Shown: piece after piece, positions 1-10,780 of the stretch
Layout of the letters: each line of letters starts with the position of its first letter
Position numbering within the stretch: position 1 is the first letter of the stretch
Assembly: GCA_028023455.1 (NCBI GenBank)
Contig: JAQFVV010001030.1
Coordinates: 62,001-126,000 of the forward strand
Origin: Epiperipatus broadwayi
Lineage: Eukaryota > Onychophora > Udeonychophora > Euonychophora > Peripatidae
Length of the DNA: 64,000 nucleotides
Direction: 5' to 3'
The notes under the pieces: model-generated
What the model was told of the DNA's origin: nothing
Seen by the model: only the letters and a program-made list of their open reading frames with translations
Database searches by the model: none
Program-made: the position numbers and the translations under genes

Positions 1-75
1 ATGTGTATCATTTGTGTGGGATAAATTGGATGGATGTAGGGAGCTTGAAAGTTTGTGTTCAAGCCCATTATAATT
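1..75 (+). repeat. Fragment of tRNA-like dispersed repeat (family T)
   Basis: A short piece ending in a B-box-like GTGTTCAAGCCC resembles the 3' part of the copy at 255-548. It is cut by the window edge, and no boundary can be set. Confidence 0.35.
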
Positions 76-254
76 ACATTCGGTGTGGATGGAAAAAAAT
101 TGAATGCAAAAGCTATAATAAATATAAAATATACATATTTTTAAAATTACATATTTTTAGAAGGATTTAAACTTAAGTTACCAGAAGAAAAAAAGTTATT
201 CTAAGCTAATATGGGTATGACAACAATATTGGCATAAGAATGGGATTTTGGAAT

Positions 255-548
255 TCTATCATTAGATTTTCAATGGTATGGATGGCTGAAGAGTTGGAGT
301 GGGTTGAAGCCTGTCCATTAAAGTGAAAGGATTTGCTATCTTAATATAAACTGAGCATTGATTATATATATGTATGGGAGATGGTAATCTGGACCAACTG
401 ATGAGTGCTGGTTTAGCACGAAATACTAATCTTGGTGATTATTTATCAATTCTGCATGTGTGTGGTCATGTGTATCAGTAGTATGAGATAATGTGGATAA
501 TGAAGTGGCTTGAAGGTCTGAGTTCAAATCCCCTATATTTCTAAGCTA
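255..548 (+). repeat. Dispersed repeat, family T, with tRNA-like B box
   Basis: This copy shares its whole course with copies at 4372-4590, 15200-15525 (minus) and 61690-62015. Shared landmarks are ATGGATGG, GAAGCCTGTCCATTAAAGT, GGCTATCTTAATAT, ATCTGGACCAAC, a TATGAGATARTGTGG stretch and a final GAGTTCAAATCCCC. The last resembles a pol III B box and the TGAGATAGTGTGG stretch could be a weak A box, so a tRNA-derived SINE is possible. I see no A-tail and no target-site duplication. An old DNA element is an alternative. Confidence 0.55.
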
Positions 549-2544
549 ATATAAAAATTAATCTTTTTTCCCCCTTAAATAAATTTATAATGTTTATTAT
601 TTTTTATACTTTTAGTTATATTTACAATTAATTTTAATAATGACTGTTAAAAAAATAGATTTATTTTATCTCAAATTAAATTGCATTACGTGGTCGTGAA
701 ATGGTTAAAGTTTGTGATTGATTACAACACATATTACTGTAATCCTTTCATATCCACAATATTAAATTCCAAGTCATATCTAAGATCACGGGTAATAGCA
801 AACTTTAATGTAATGTGTTTTTTAAATTCACATATACACATATTTTTAATTCACATATGCATATATGTAAAATAAAAATAATTCACGCAAATTTAATCTA
901 GTAGCGCATGTGTGAAGATTAATTTCCTTTCACTAGATTACATATATTAATTACTAACCAATCAAACTACTGATAAGGTATGCTTATCATTTTTGACACA
1001 TATTGTTGGACGGATTAGTATAGCATGATGTTGAAGATATCACAGATAAATTATCATTGATTTAAATGGCTAATTTGTTAAAACTTTGTTAGAATAGCTA
1101 TTTTATACAAATATGTGTGTCACTATGTATATACATGTTGAAAAAGCGCATAGGTGTGGGTATATAAATGTATATGCTTTGTGAAATATAAAATTATTAT
1201 ACTTTTTTCTGTTAATTTATTGGTACTCATTTTCAATCGCGGATAACTGAACCCGCAGGCAGATATAAAATCAGTATTCAAACTAAGTTAATAAGAATTA
1301 ATAGAATATATGGTTAATCAACATTAATGTTGATCTAATTATTTTTATCGCTTGACCAATAATGTTCACTGAGGATACTTATTAGAGTCAGTAAACTTCT
1401 TTCCGCATTAATTGGTTGCACGTAAGTTCTTAATAACTTGATATCTTCCACTTTAAAGACTTAACATTTCATTTACTAAAAATAAAAGGACTGCTTAAAA
1501 ATAATAGAATTTTCTATTGATCTACAGCAACTTTGTTAAACATGAAGCACGTGTCAATAAAACCATCTCTTAGCAGCTCCGCGTCTTCACGGAACTTGAT
1601 TGGATTCTAATCTTTTTTTGTTTTAAATTAGCAATAAGCGCAGACAGAGAAATCATACGATTGATATCTAACTTAGCTACGATTCTTTTAAAGTTTCCTG
1701 GAACAAAAATGTCAGTATATAATTAGTTTTTTTTTTTTTCTGAAATGATTTGAGAAATCAAAACATTTTTAAAAAATTGTGTTTAATAGAAGAGAAAATA
1801 AAACAATTATACAATTGTTAGACTCAATTAATAATTAAAGACAATAATTGAATGAATTATTATTTGGGAATTGGTAAAAAGGTCGAACATCGGAAGTGAC
1901 GAAGCGGAACCGTCACTCTAAAACAGCAATAAATCACGCAGCACAATTAATAATTAATTAAATTGTCTTGCTCGATATGACAGCAAAGCTAGTGTTTACA
2001 TACATGTATACTTATATATCTAATAAATAAAAGGCTTTTATAGAGCAAAGGTTATGAATTCAGCTACAACCTTTCTGAAATGATAAATTTGAAAAGAAGT
2101 ATCTTTAAAATGAACAATTTTTAAAAGAGTCTGTGCATAAATCATTGAGGTTTAAAAAATTGAAGCCATATAGAGATGATTTTACTTTTTTAGAAAATAT
2201 TGTTTGCCCAATTATACCTTTCGCAATTCAAATAACTAAAATACCATAATAACATATCAGATTTTAAAGAAATCAAATTTAATGTGTTGTAATAGATTGT
2301 TAAGTGAATAATTTTAGAAGTTTTACTGCAATAAAAATATAATTCCTTAATCATTGATTAGAATTTTAATCTTTAATAAAGTTGCATTCAAAATAATTAT
2401 GAATACTTTCAAAAGGCATGATGATTTCCTAGGACCCTTATAAAAACTGCCCAGTTCAAATACAATTTACAAAACAAAATGCTATAAAGACATATTCTTT
2501 CTGTTTGTCTCTCTTTCTTTTTTATCTTTCATACTTTCAATATA
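549..2544. other. No feature recognised
   Basis: AT-rich non-coding sequence with several poly-A/T runs. The longest open frame is 64 codons (681-875) and looks like chance. No repeat from elsewhere in the window was recognised. Confidence 0.5.
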
Positions 2545-2760
2545 TATAATTTTCAACCATTATCAATATACTGCATGATAAAGGTATTTCCAAGTTTATT
2601 CCAGTTTTTTCATCTCATGATCTCTTTCTTCCATACTCACTACCATTCCAGCAGACTTCCTTTTCTCATCCATTCAACTTAGATGCGACCTACTCCTACA
2701 CTTTTTAAATCTCCTATGATTCAATTTAAAACTTAACCATCCATATATTATCATCACTTC
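2545..2760 (-). mobile_element. RTE-like LINE 3'-end fragment (degenerate)
   Basis: On the minus strand a decayed C-terminal reading follows the same course as the better copy at 53835-55155: a basic KRSRKRP-like patch, then a MDE-like tract, and then an end near the sequence for TATTGATAATGGTTG. Several stops break it. The LINE 3' end is on the left (lower coordinates). Only the last part of ORF2 and the short 3' UTR are present, as expected for a 5'-truncated insertion. Confidence 0.6.
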
Positions 2761-2764
2761 TAGC

Positions 2765-3300
2765 GATAACTTCAACTCAATTACATTTCATATATATAAA
2801 ATAAATTGTGGCAAAGACTATATACATAATAATTAACATTTGCATTGTAGAACGAACTAACCGATCTGAGGAAAAAATATGTTCACTCCTTTTCATATTG
2901 CTCCTACATGAGATGGAGGGGGAGGGATACTTAGCAATATTTTGACACATTGTGGATGAACAGTTAGAACCCTGCAATGAAATATTTTTATAGCCTGGTG
3001 GTTAGTTGTGATGTAATAGATTTTGAAACAATGGGGTGGTTATAAATTATGGAATATTTACTTGATTGTATATATTCTTTGTTGTCTGCTAATTGATGCT
3101 ATACAAAGTGTTACGAGGTTGTTTGTATCATCTCTTATATAAATAAGAGAGATGGAGAGAATGGAAGGACCAATTACTTTGCCCTATGCTTGATTATTTC
3201 ATTGTACAATGCAGCTTTTTATTATTACACACACACATATCACTCACATATATAAAGATATAAATGTTAATCATCACATTAGCACATTTGATATATATAT
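2765..3300. other. No feature recognised
   Basis: AT-rich non-coding sequence with short CA/TA runs near 3228-3300. The 66-codon minus-strand open frame at 2777-2977 shows no recognisable motif. Confidence 0.45.
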
Positions 3301-3346
3301 ATGTTATATATAGAGCTTGCAAATAAACTTGTAACAAGCTTTGCAA

Positions 3347-3407
3347 AATATCCCCAACCCCAGATCGGTTTCTGCTACTGACTTCTTCAGTAAAGTGCTA
3401 GGATATT
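3347..3407 (-). ncRNA. Hammerhead ribozyme motif, HHR-P left copy
   Basis: On the minus strand the order is CTGAAGA core (from 3390 down to 3384), a weak stem II, GAAA, ACCGAT as short stem III, then C as the cleavage-site nucleotide (triplet ATC). The distal stem I strands AATATC and GATATT pair perfectly. The core is intact (CUGANGA + GAAA), but the proximal part of stem I relies on G-U pairs and stem II is short. Probably a decayed but recognisable type I hammerhead. Confidence 0.6.
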
Positions 3408-3438
3408 CAAGCATTTGGTATTTTTAGTCTAATGCTTG

Positions 3439-3499
3439 AATATCCTAGCATCTCATTGAGGAAGCCAGTAGCAGAAACAGGTCTGGGGTTGGAGATATT
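3439..3499 (+). ncRNA. Hammerhead-like motif, HHR-P right copy (core mutated)
   Basis: This is the inverted partner of the motif at 3347-3407. The core reads TTGAGGA instead of CTGANGA, so the conserved C3 is lost and activity is not expected. GAAA, a stem III close to ACCGGT (here ACAGGT), the cleavage C and the distal stem I pair AATATC/GATATT remain. Confidence 0.55.
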
Positions 3500-3609
3500 C
3501 TGCAAAGCTTGTTAAGAGCTTATGTACAAGCTCTATATATGCATTTGTAATACAAGCTTGTTAAATTAGGTCATGTGACATATGACTTGATTTTTTTGTT
3601 ATATATATA

Positions 3610-4370
3610 TATCTAAATATTCATTTTTGTAAGCAACTCTAATCAGAACTATTCAGATAAAAAACAGGATTATCTCAAGTCCACTATTAGCCAGGGAAGA
3701 AATCCAGATTACCTTAAAATTATTACCAGATAAATAAGAAATATGCAAAAACCATATTTTTTTATATTTGTTTTATAAAGTATTAAAATTCAAAGAACCT
3801 GAGCTCTGAAATAAATCAACAAAAAATATGTAACTAGCTCAATTTTTGGACCATGTATTTTCTTTTTCCAATTAGCTAAATTTTTCTGTAGAGTGAAATA
3901 ATAACTTTAAGAGTTATTGGTTTTTAGATAGATTTTTTAATATGAGTGAAATTAAAACAATTCAATTTGGTGAATTGATAAGCATTATTGTGCTCAACCT
4001 ACTTTTGACTGTATTAATGGCACATAACATCCTGAGCAACTAAGCATGCAATTATTATTAAATAACTTAGTCTTGCAATTATATATGATAAACTATTTTT
4101 ATCATTAAAATTAAATGTTAAATGCTTTTACAAAAAAAAAAAAATAATCAAACTTTATTTTAAACTTTTCAAATACCTGAAACTTTTAGTAATAACATGC
4201 AGGTTAGCATATAATACAAAGCTCCAAGTGGCATTATTCACCTTTCTTTTTCAGGTGTTATTCCAGATCAGTGCTAATACTAAAATTGGATCCTTAAATT
4301 CATGAATATTGAATTTAATAAAACATTTTAATCAATGAGGCTATTCTGTCAAAAATAACAATCAAGGCCT
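3610..4370. other. No feature recognised
   Basis: AT-rich, non-coding, with a poly-A run near 4131-4144. No coding or repeat signature was recognised. Confidence 0.45.
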
Positions 4371-4371
4371 T

Positions 4372-4590
4372 TGAGCGTTCCATCATCAGATTTTCAATTG
4401 GATGGATGGTTGAAGAGTTAAAGTGTGGAGTGGATTGAAGCCTGTCCATTAAAGTATGAAGATTGGCTATCTTAATATATATCTGAGAATTTATTGCATA
4501 TATGTGTAGAGATGATAATCTGGACCAACATATAAGATAGAGTAGTGGGTGATGTGAAAGTCTGTGCTCATATACCCTATAAATTAAATT
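4372..4590 (+). repeat. Family T dispersed repeat
   Basis: It closely matches 61707-62013, including a left edge TTGAGCGTTCCATCATCAG and the landmarks ATGGATGGTTGAAGAGTT and CTGTCCATTAAAGTATGA. Compared with the 255-548 copy it lacks the middle part between the ATCTGGACCAAC landmark and the B-box region. The terminal box reads GTGCTCATATACC and is degraded. Confidence 0.55.
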
Positions 4591-4594
4591 TATC

Positions 4595-5345
4595 TATGAG
4601 AATCCTGATTTCTTGATTTTCTTTTTTTGAGAGCAAGATTAATGAGTGATTTCTAAATATTATTAATTATCACATTAGGTTGATTTATGGGTTGTTTGGC
4701 ATTGCCATGTGAGCAGTTCCCTCACCCCCATTACTGTTCAATATTATTGTCTTTTAATAATGTTTGGAAACCATTCATTAACCTTGTAATTGTTGTATAT
4801 ATATATATATGTATTTTGTCAAAATAAATTATTTTGAAGTTTTCTATTTTGTTTATATATGGTTACATAATTTCCCATTAAAGAAAAATAGAACGAATGT
4901 AACAAAAAAGCAGAAATTAAGAAGAGCCCATTTTTATTAAGCAATGGGGGTTTGGACTGTTGCCACTGAAGATTCAACATGGATAGAAAACTGTGGTTTA
5001 GACAATAGAAATTTTCCACTGAATTTCACCAATAGAGTCCCAAAGCAAACCTAGGGACAATTGCAGGCTGCATAGGTCTTATTATTAGTTTAATTAAGCT
5101 GCAAGGCATAAGTAAACGGTTGTAATAGATAAATATACATAAGAATTAATTTGTTTTCAAATAAATTTTCATTATATAAACACAAGTAGGGATTATTTGT
5201 TATATTATTTTTTGTTAATTAGTATCAATACACAGTAAATATGGTGCAGTCTTTTAGTCTGAGAGGGAAACTGTATGAACTGAAATCAAATTATTTATAA
5301 AAGCAGGCACATGAAAAATCAAGGAAAATGTTTTGTAAACCATCA
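4595..5345. other. No feature recognised
   Basis: AT-rich non-coding sequence. A TA run lies at 4797-4811. The 66-codon minus-strand open frame at 4819-5019 has no recognisable motif. Confidence 0.45.
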
Positions 5346-5366
5346 AACATCACATGATCACCATCA

Positions 5367-5408
5367 CTGATGAAAGCCACAAGCTAGAAACTAGTTTGAG
5401 GATAGTGA
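5367..5408 (+). ncRNA. Hammerhead motif, HHR-A dimer copy 1 (5' arm of stem I missing)
   Basis: CTGATGA (5367-5373), a stem II of AGC/GCT closed by a CACAA loop, GAAA (5387-5390) and the self-complementary ACTAGT are present, with T5396 at the cleavage position. The sequence before the core is the antisense terminal piece, so the upstream strand of stem I is absent and this copy should not cleave as a monomer. Confidence 0.65.
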
Positions 5409-5619
5409 ATGAGTAGGCACTAGATAAGGATTTTATGCACAAACTTTCCTACATCCATTAATTACTTTGGCTTGCACTGAGTGGTGCTACTATATGGAGA
5501 GTCTTGCCTCTGTGAAAAACAGCTTAAGTAAGCATAAAGAATGGTGGTCATAATAAAAAAGTAAAAGGTGGTTGCTGGAGAGTTGCAGTGGATCCTAAAA
5601 TCTAGGTGCAGTGCTCTCG

Positions 5620-5679
5620 GATCCAAGATTTCTTACTGATGGAAGCCACATGTTAGAAACTAGTCTGGGGATATTGATG
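5620..5679 (+). ncRNA. Hammerhead motif, HHR-A dimer copy 2
   Basis: The core reads CTGATGG (A9 changed to G), stem II is damaged, and GAAA, ACTAGT and the cleavage C (5665) are kept. Proximal stem I pairs TTCTTA with TGGGGA mostly through G-U pairs. Distal ATCCAA faces TTGATG. It is a degenerate copy. Confidence 0.6.
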
Positions 5680-5800
5680 AGTAGACACTAGATAGGGATT
5701 GTGTGCACAAATCTTCCTGCATCCATTGATTACTCTGGCTTGTAATGAGTGATGCTACTGTATGGAGAGTTTTGCCTCTGTGAAGATGGTTTTATCTCAG

Positions 5801-6490
5801 GTGATGATAAATGAATTTGATGTAAATAGTTTGTCAGAATGGCCTGTATATAGAAACAGGTAAACTATTCTTAATGAATGGTACCACAGATAATGAAGTA
5901 AAAATAGTCATACTATTACATCACACTGGAAAAAATGATTGAATTAGCAAACTGACTTTGTGACCTGTCAGAACCAGAAAACCTTTCATACATTACAATA
6001 ACAGAAAGAACTCTTAAGAAAAATTGCAGAAATCAGAAGGATCCTTAATAAATTCTCGCTATATCAAATCTTGATTGACTCTTGTCTTGGATAGAACAGC
6101 TTAATTGTCATAAGACTATCTTAAATTCAGTATTTTATGAATGTAAAAGTCTCAGATTGATTCACAAGTTAACATTGTTGCTGGTTAGGTCAGCAACACG
6201 TGGTAAGATAAGGCATTTACTAATATATCCGAATCTATTTGAAAAGATTGAATCAAGAATGGTTTTTTTTATTCTTGATGATGGAAATAGTCAAACCAAT
6301 GTTTACAAATAAAATGCTTATCATCACAAACTTTCAGACAAATACTAGCTTAATTTTTATTTTGTTTAGTAAAATATATAAACGAAAGGGCCACTATTTA
6401 GAAAGAGGATAACATTGGTCATTTTGAATTTTGCGATAATCCACTTCTACTGGATTAAATTTCAAGCATAGGTTTTATTTAATTAAAAGG
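5801..6490. other. Unassigned sequence
   Basis: A 76-codon plus-strand open frame (6082-6312) has somewhat more balanced composition than its surroundings. Its product contains HKLTLLLVRSATRGKIRHLL, which I could not match to any family. No start context, splice sites or partner exons support a gene. It could be a decayed retroelement. Confidence 0.3.
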
Positions 6491-6594
6491 ATTGCATTGG
6501 TGGTCGAGAGGTCAGCGCGACTGCCTTACAAGCAGTTGCCCGGGTTGCGGGTTCGCGTCCCGGGCGATTTTTATATTTTTAGAAAAAAAAAAAA
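6491..6594 (+). mobile_element. tRNA-derived SINE, copy 1
   Basis: The tRNA-like head starts GCATTGGTGG and has an A box (TGGTCGAGAGGTCAGC). Its anticodon-type hairpin has the loop CTTACAA (triplet TAC), and the B box is GGTTCGCGTCC. The usual 3' half of the acceptor stem plus the trailer GCTATGACATATG is missing, and the copy ends in an A-rich tail. No target-site duplication is visible. It is a retroposon head and not a functional tRNA gene. Confidence 0.8.
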
Positions 6595-6599
6595 TCAAT

Positions 6600-7185
6600 A
6601 TTATCATGAAAAATATAATTGCAATCGAATGATTTTTCTTGAGCAATCATTCAAAACCGGCAAGGCTGAACTAAAATATTTTATTTGAAAACTGAATGTG
6701 CCCTTAGAAATTATACAGAAACTATTTTTAATAAAACTTTATAAGTTTTAAATTATAAGTCCTTCATCAATGTAAAATAAGATTAAGATATTCAGAGTTT
6801 AAGTTGAGGCAATATTGAATTGTAAATAATCAGTTTTTAAAAAAAAAGAAAAGGTAAATGCTAATCTTATAAAATTATATGGATTTTACATCAAACTAAA
6901 ATTTGTTTTTTTTTCTGAGAAAAATGACGTTTCCTTTTCTAAACAACGTCTGAAGAAAAGACTATTTTAGTCATTTTTAATATTTAAATTTTTCAATTCC
7001 GCATTCGTAAAAATAAATAAACAATTTTTTAATTAAAATTTTATTTTTAAACTTGCTCCATTTCTTATCATTTTATCATAGGAAAAAATGTCTTCTTAAC
7101 ATGAAAAAATTTATATGCTACATATCTATTGAAAAAATGAGTTGTTTATAAACCAATATATCATTTAATTCTATACTTTATACAT
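6600..7185. other. No feature recognised
   Basis: AT-rich non-coding sequence with several homopolymer runs. Confidence 0.45.
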
Positions 7186-7188
7186 GTG

Positions 7189-7540
7189 ATGTGATGTACT
7201 GTGGCTTCTCCTTAAACGAAGTCAAGAATCTCTCAGCAATTATGCCCAGAGAAACCTGTTAGCCACTTTATTTTCCATTCCCCACTCTAAGTTTTTCCAT
7301 ATTCTTTTCCATCCCATTTCCACAACATAATCTTAGTCAGCTCTATGGCCTTTATATCTAAATCCCCCTTATCTTTTCCCAAACCCAGTATAAAAACCAA
7401 TAATCCATTTTCTGTATAATCACTTTTTTCATATTTATTCTTCCTTAACTTCATTATATGTACCCTTTCTGTTTTCAAGCATTTACATTCAATTAAGCAG
7501 CGCTCGACTCTAATACCATCTATAGTAAGCTTGAGCAATC
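7189..7540 (-). mobile_element. LINE 3'-end fragment, lineage L
   Basis: On the minus strand an 83-codon frame includes a CLIECKCLKTERV segment, a decayed form of the HLLxEC...R zinc-knuckle-like tail found at the C terminus of many LINE ORF2 proteins. The 3' UTR and tail (GTGATGTGATGT in plus orientation, so ACATC-type repeats in the sense strand) match copies at 31319-31440 and 39395-40720. The 5' end is truncated and fused at about 7510-7540 to the foldback on the right. Confidence 0.7.
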
Positions 7541-7980
7541 AATTCTTTATGGTTTAGTAATTATACACTTTATTCTTAATTTTTTATCTTCAAGTACTTT
7601 TTTTAAAAAACCTCTGACTAGAAAGATTAACAACACCTCCTTCATTTCTTTAGCTTACCCAACAAATAATCAAACAAGAACAGCTATCTACTTCAGCGCC
7701 ATCTATAATAAACTTGAATAATCAATGGTTACCAAATAATAAATATCATTGATAAAGATAGGAGCCAAAAATTAATTTTAAAAACAAAATTTAATCAATG
7801 GTTACTCAAGCTTACTATAGATGGCACTCAAATAGATAGTTGTTCTTGTTTGATTATATGTTGTGTAAGCTAAATAAATGAATGAGGTGTTGTTAACCTT
7901 CCTAGTCAGAGGTTTTAAAAAAAGTACTTAAAGATAAAAAATTAAGAGTAAACGTTCATAGTTACTAAACCATAGAAAAT
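7505..7980. mobile_element. Foldback element (HHR-A arm-like), fused to LINE fragment
   Basis: Arms at about 7540-7740 and 7795-7975 are inverted copies. Landmarks are TAACAACACCTC against GAGGTGTTGTTAA, ACAAGAACAGCTATCTA against TAGATAGTTGTTCTTG, and CCATCTATAATAAACTTGAATAATCAATGG against its inverted form. The AAGCTTGAGTAATCAATG-type segment recurs at 7514, 7805, 16427 and 61011 and resembles the arm of the HHR-A family. No ribozyme core is present here. Confidence 0.6.
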
Positions 7981-7984
7981 TACT

Positions 7985-9940
7985 TTAAAGTTTTACACTA
8001 TTATTGATAAAAATATACTTAATTTGGATATAGAAAGTATTTATATATAAAGAAAGTTATAAATACCAGTAGTAAAATTAATGTTTATTTACATTTTTAG
8101 CAAAGTTTGTGCTTGCAGTAAGAGAGCAAAAAAATCTATTCTTGGAATCCAAAAATCCAAGAATTTCTGGAACCAGGAATTTCAAATTAATAGTGTTTAA
8201 TCTGTATTAACACATACACATGGTATTCTATCAATGGATGGAAGGGATCTACAGTTTGACATAAATCCAAAGTCTTTAAAATGTGTAAAAACTGATTTGG
8301 TGTTAAATCTGTAATAACTATGTAAGCAAGTTAACCTGGGTTTAAAATCTTAGGATTTTCCCATTTCCATCTACAAGATGCGTCAATGACTACCAATTAT
8401 AAAATTCAGTTCTCACTGATAAATGCAATAAACAGAAAATAGCCTGGGGGTGTTATGTCACTATATTAACTGATATCCAATGATTATTCAATTTTATAGT
8501 AGATAGTACTAGGCAAGGTAAAAATAACGGCTCTTAAAAAATCTTTGAAATCCTTCATAATTTTACATCAGCATGTTTCGAATTGTAAAATCACTTTTAG
8601 GTCAACTAATACGTTTTTTTTTTAAAAAAATAAAAGTTTGTAATTGTTATTTTATTTTGTTTAACTTTTTTGTTTCTTCATTATACTTCAATATTATTTA
8701 AATAATATTTGATATTACTAATACAGTATATTGAATTGCACATTTATAAATACTTATCATATAATGGCATATTAAAGCACATGAAGTAATTAGGCATTGG
8801 CATATTATGACTAAATACTAGACATTGATCATCAACAAAGTTACATTGCCATTGCTTGCATTTCTTTTAGGATATTTTATTGCAGTTTCTCACTTTTAAT
8901 GGATATGTCATTGTAATGCATAACATCTTTGAACAGTGGTAAGCTTTTTTCATTCACCATAAAGGCAATATAAGCATAAACCATTAAAAATAAATCATGT
9001 AGTTTATTGCTAGGGAATTCATCAAAAGTTTACCCAGTGGAAATGAGGAAGTAAAATGACTGGACCATAGTCATAGGAGTTCCAGATTTTGCTACACTAT
9101 GACTGCACCAAAAACATTAAGGGAAGGATAGCATGAATCAATGCACAGGAAGTTTCATCCTTAATGGATAGACAAGCCTGGAATTACAGGGATTTGACTT
9201 TTTTATCAAATTTAAATCAAGATTACTTTAATATTTGAAAATTTATTAAAATCATGACCCCTTTTCAAATAAGCACCGATAAATAGGGTATGGAAAGTTG
9301 GTTGTTCATGAAATCTTGTCCCCAAATAGTAGGTTGAAAGTAATGGTCCTATTCAATTGACTAAGAATTTTTTTTTTTTTACTTTTCTCAACTGGGAATC
9401 CAAAAATAAGTGGCTATTATTGATTTTTTCCTTTAAAATATACATATAAATTTCACAAGAAAAATATTGTATATCTGCGCTTACAAAAACCTCTGGATAT
9501 AAAGTTTAATATATATAATCAAAATAATGAGAAGCCATTATGTTGTTTTTCATATAAATAAATAAAACTGGAAAAAGCTTAAACATCAACAAGCACATTT
9601 AATAAGTAAAAGTTTTTCTAAAATTTTACTGCTTTTCTCAATATAAACTTTTTCAATAAAATATATTACCCTAAGAAAGAAAATAAAACATTGCAGAAAG
9701 CAGCTTTTATGCTTCAAACAATACAATATTTATTATCTTTTTGATTTTAATTATTTAATTAAAAATATATCACTGTGAGTGAAGTCAACATTTCTCTTGG
9801 CTAATTTAAAAATCATTGTATGATAATAATAATTGAAATTAGAAATTATTCCAATATAAATTCACATGACTTTCTATGTTACATTCAATATATGCTTTTA
9901 GGCACAGTAATTGTAAGAGCCATCTACTGTGAGCTTAGGA
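7985..9940. other. No feature recognised
   Basis: AT-rich non-coding sequence. I recognised no coding segment, tandem repeat or copy of the window's repeat families. Confidence 0.45.
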
Positions 9941-9948
9941 AACTAGAC

Positions 9949-10376
9949 CAGTGGATGGCAATCTTTTAGATAACTTTTAATATGAATTAATATGAGCATT
10001 GAGTATGATTTAGATATATATTTATTTATATATTAATAATTTTAACACAAGTGTGCTATAATCAAATTTGATGCCTAATCAATTGTACAGAATTCTGTAT
10101 TCTTATTTTGCTATTCTTTCTATGGCACTGACCGAGTAGGAGTTAATTAAACACCTTTGAGATAGATGTTTTGCAAGTCACAGTAGTATTTGTAACAAAT
10201 TAATTAGCAATATAAAATTCTTGTTCTATTTTACATATAATACAGCTTAATCAAAAATTACTTTTTATTTAAAAAATTTATTAAATGAGCTTAGCGAATT
10301 TAAATAATATCTGAATTTCTTTGCAGACCATTAAAATTATGTCACAGACCACCAGACCACTGGTTGCCAACCACTG
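9949..10376. mobile_element. hAT-like non-autonomous DNA element
   Basis: The left end CAGTGGATGGCAATC and the right end, read on the minus strand as CAGTGGTTGGCAACCAG, form a short terminal inverted repeat of the widespread hAT type. The element is flanked by an exact 8-bp direct repeat AACTAGAC (9941-9948 and 10377-10384), the target-site length typical of hAT transposases. It is 428 bp long with no transposase reading frame, so it depended on a transposase from elsewhere. One terminal mismatch suggests it is not very young. Confidence 0.8.
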
Positions 10377-10384
10377 AACTAGAC

Positions 10385-10780
10385 AATAGTTCTATAATCC
10401 AGAACAAATACTAGTTTTTACCTATTTCCATTTTTCCTTGAAAAACATGACTCCAAAACTCTTTAACAATGAAGACAATATCTAGAAACTAGTCTGACAG
10501 ATGGCAGCACCAGAATTGAATGGGTAGAAAATATCTTCTCCTAAAACAATTAAAAACTAAAAAGTTCTTATTTGTTAAATTTAAATTTTATTATGGCTCT
10601 ACCCATGTATAACTATGCTCAATGTTACTAGAGTTCTTTTTTAAAACATCTTCTTACCAGTTAAAAATGCTCTATGACATCTTTGGACTCCCAATTATCA
10701 TGCCTCTCTTTTAGTCTAGAAATCTTGAAAATTTCTCTAATTTTTTACTAGTGTCTTTTTAGCTTCTCTTATGTTTCCAG
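10385..10780. other. No clear feature
   Basis: Contains TCTAGAAACTAGTCTG at 10480-10495, which resembles the 3' half of the HHR-A ribozyme, but no CTGANGA core precedes it. Otherwise AT-rich and non-coding. Confidence 0.4.

Larger units (their letters stand above)
3305..3605. mobile_element. Foldback retroposon carrying two hammerhead-like motifs (HHR-P)
   Basis: Two arms of about 105 bp (3305-3416 and 3431-3540) are inverted copies separated by about 14 bp. Each arm carries a hammerhead-like motif. On the right the element continues with AAGCTTGTAATACAAGC-like sequence and a TCATGTGACATATGACTTG stretch. This is recognisably related to the 417-bp array unit, which has TCATATATAACATGAC followed by GAGCTTGTAATTACAA in the opposite orientation. 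It therefore looks like an old relative of the array family. No clear target-site duplication is visible. Confidence 0.65.
5347..5800 (+). mobile_element. HHR-A retroposon, tandem partial dimer
   Basis: A very short antisense piece at the left (ACATCACATGATCACC, the reverse complement of the family's usual 3' end) joins two ribozyme-sense HHR-A copies in direct tandem. The two predicted cleavage positions (after 5396 and after 5665) lie 269 nt apart, which gives the monomer length of this family. Each copy then runs through TTTTATGCAC/TGTGTGCAC, CATCCATTRATTACT, GGCTTG and TATGGAGAG to a TTTTGCCT-type end. Tandem copies bounded by hammerheads are the hallmark of retrozymes. I could not settle a target-site duplication. 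Confidence 0.7.

Noticed and set aside
681-875. Short open frames (60-110 codons) throughout as host genes
   Set aside because: They are at chance length for AT-rich DNA, lack domains, and many lie within repeats or over both strands of low-complexity tracts.
6491-6594. SINE heads as functional tRNA genes
   Set aside because: Acceptor stems depend on G-U pairs or are missing, the loops vary between copies, and A-tails plus target-site duplications show retroposition.
7189-7540. 83-codon minus-strand frame as an independent gene
   Set aside because: It is the C-terminal part of LINE lineage L, shared in order and tail with 39395-40720.
10480-10495. Hammerhead at TCTAGAAACTAGTCTG
   Set aside because: Only the GAAAC...GTC side is present; no CTGANGA core or stem I partner lies within reach.
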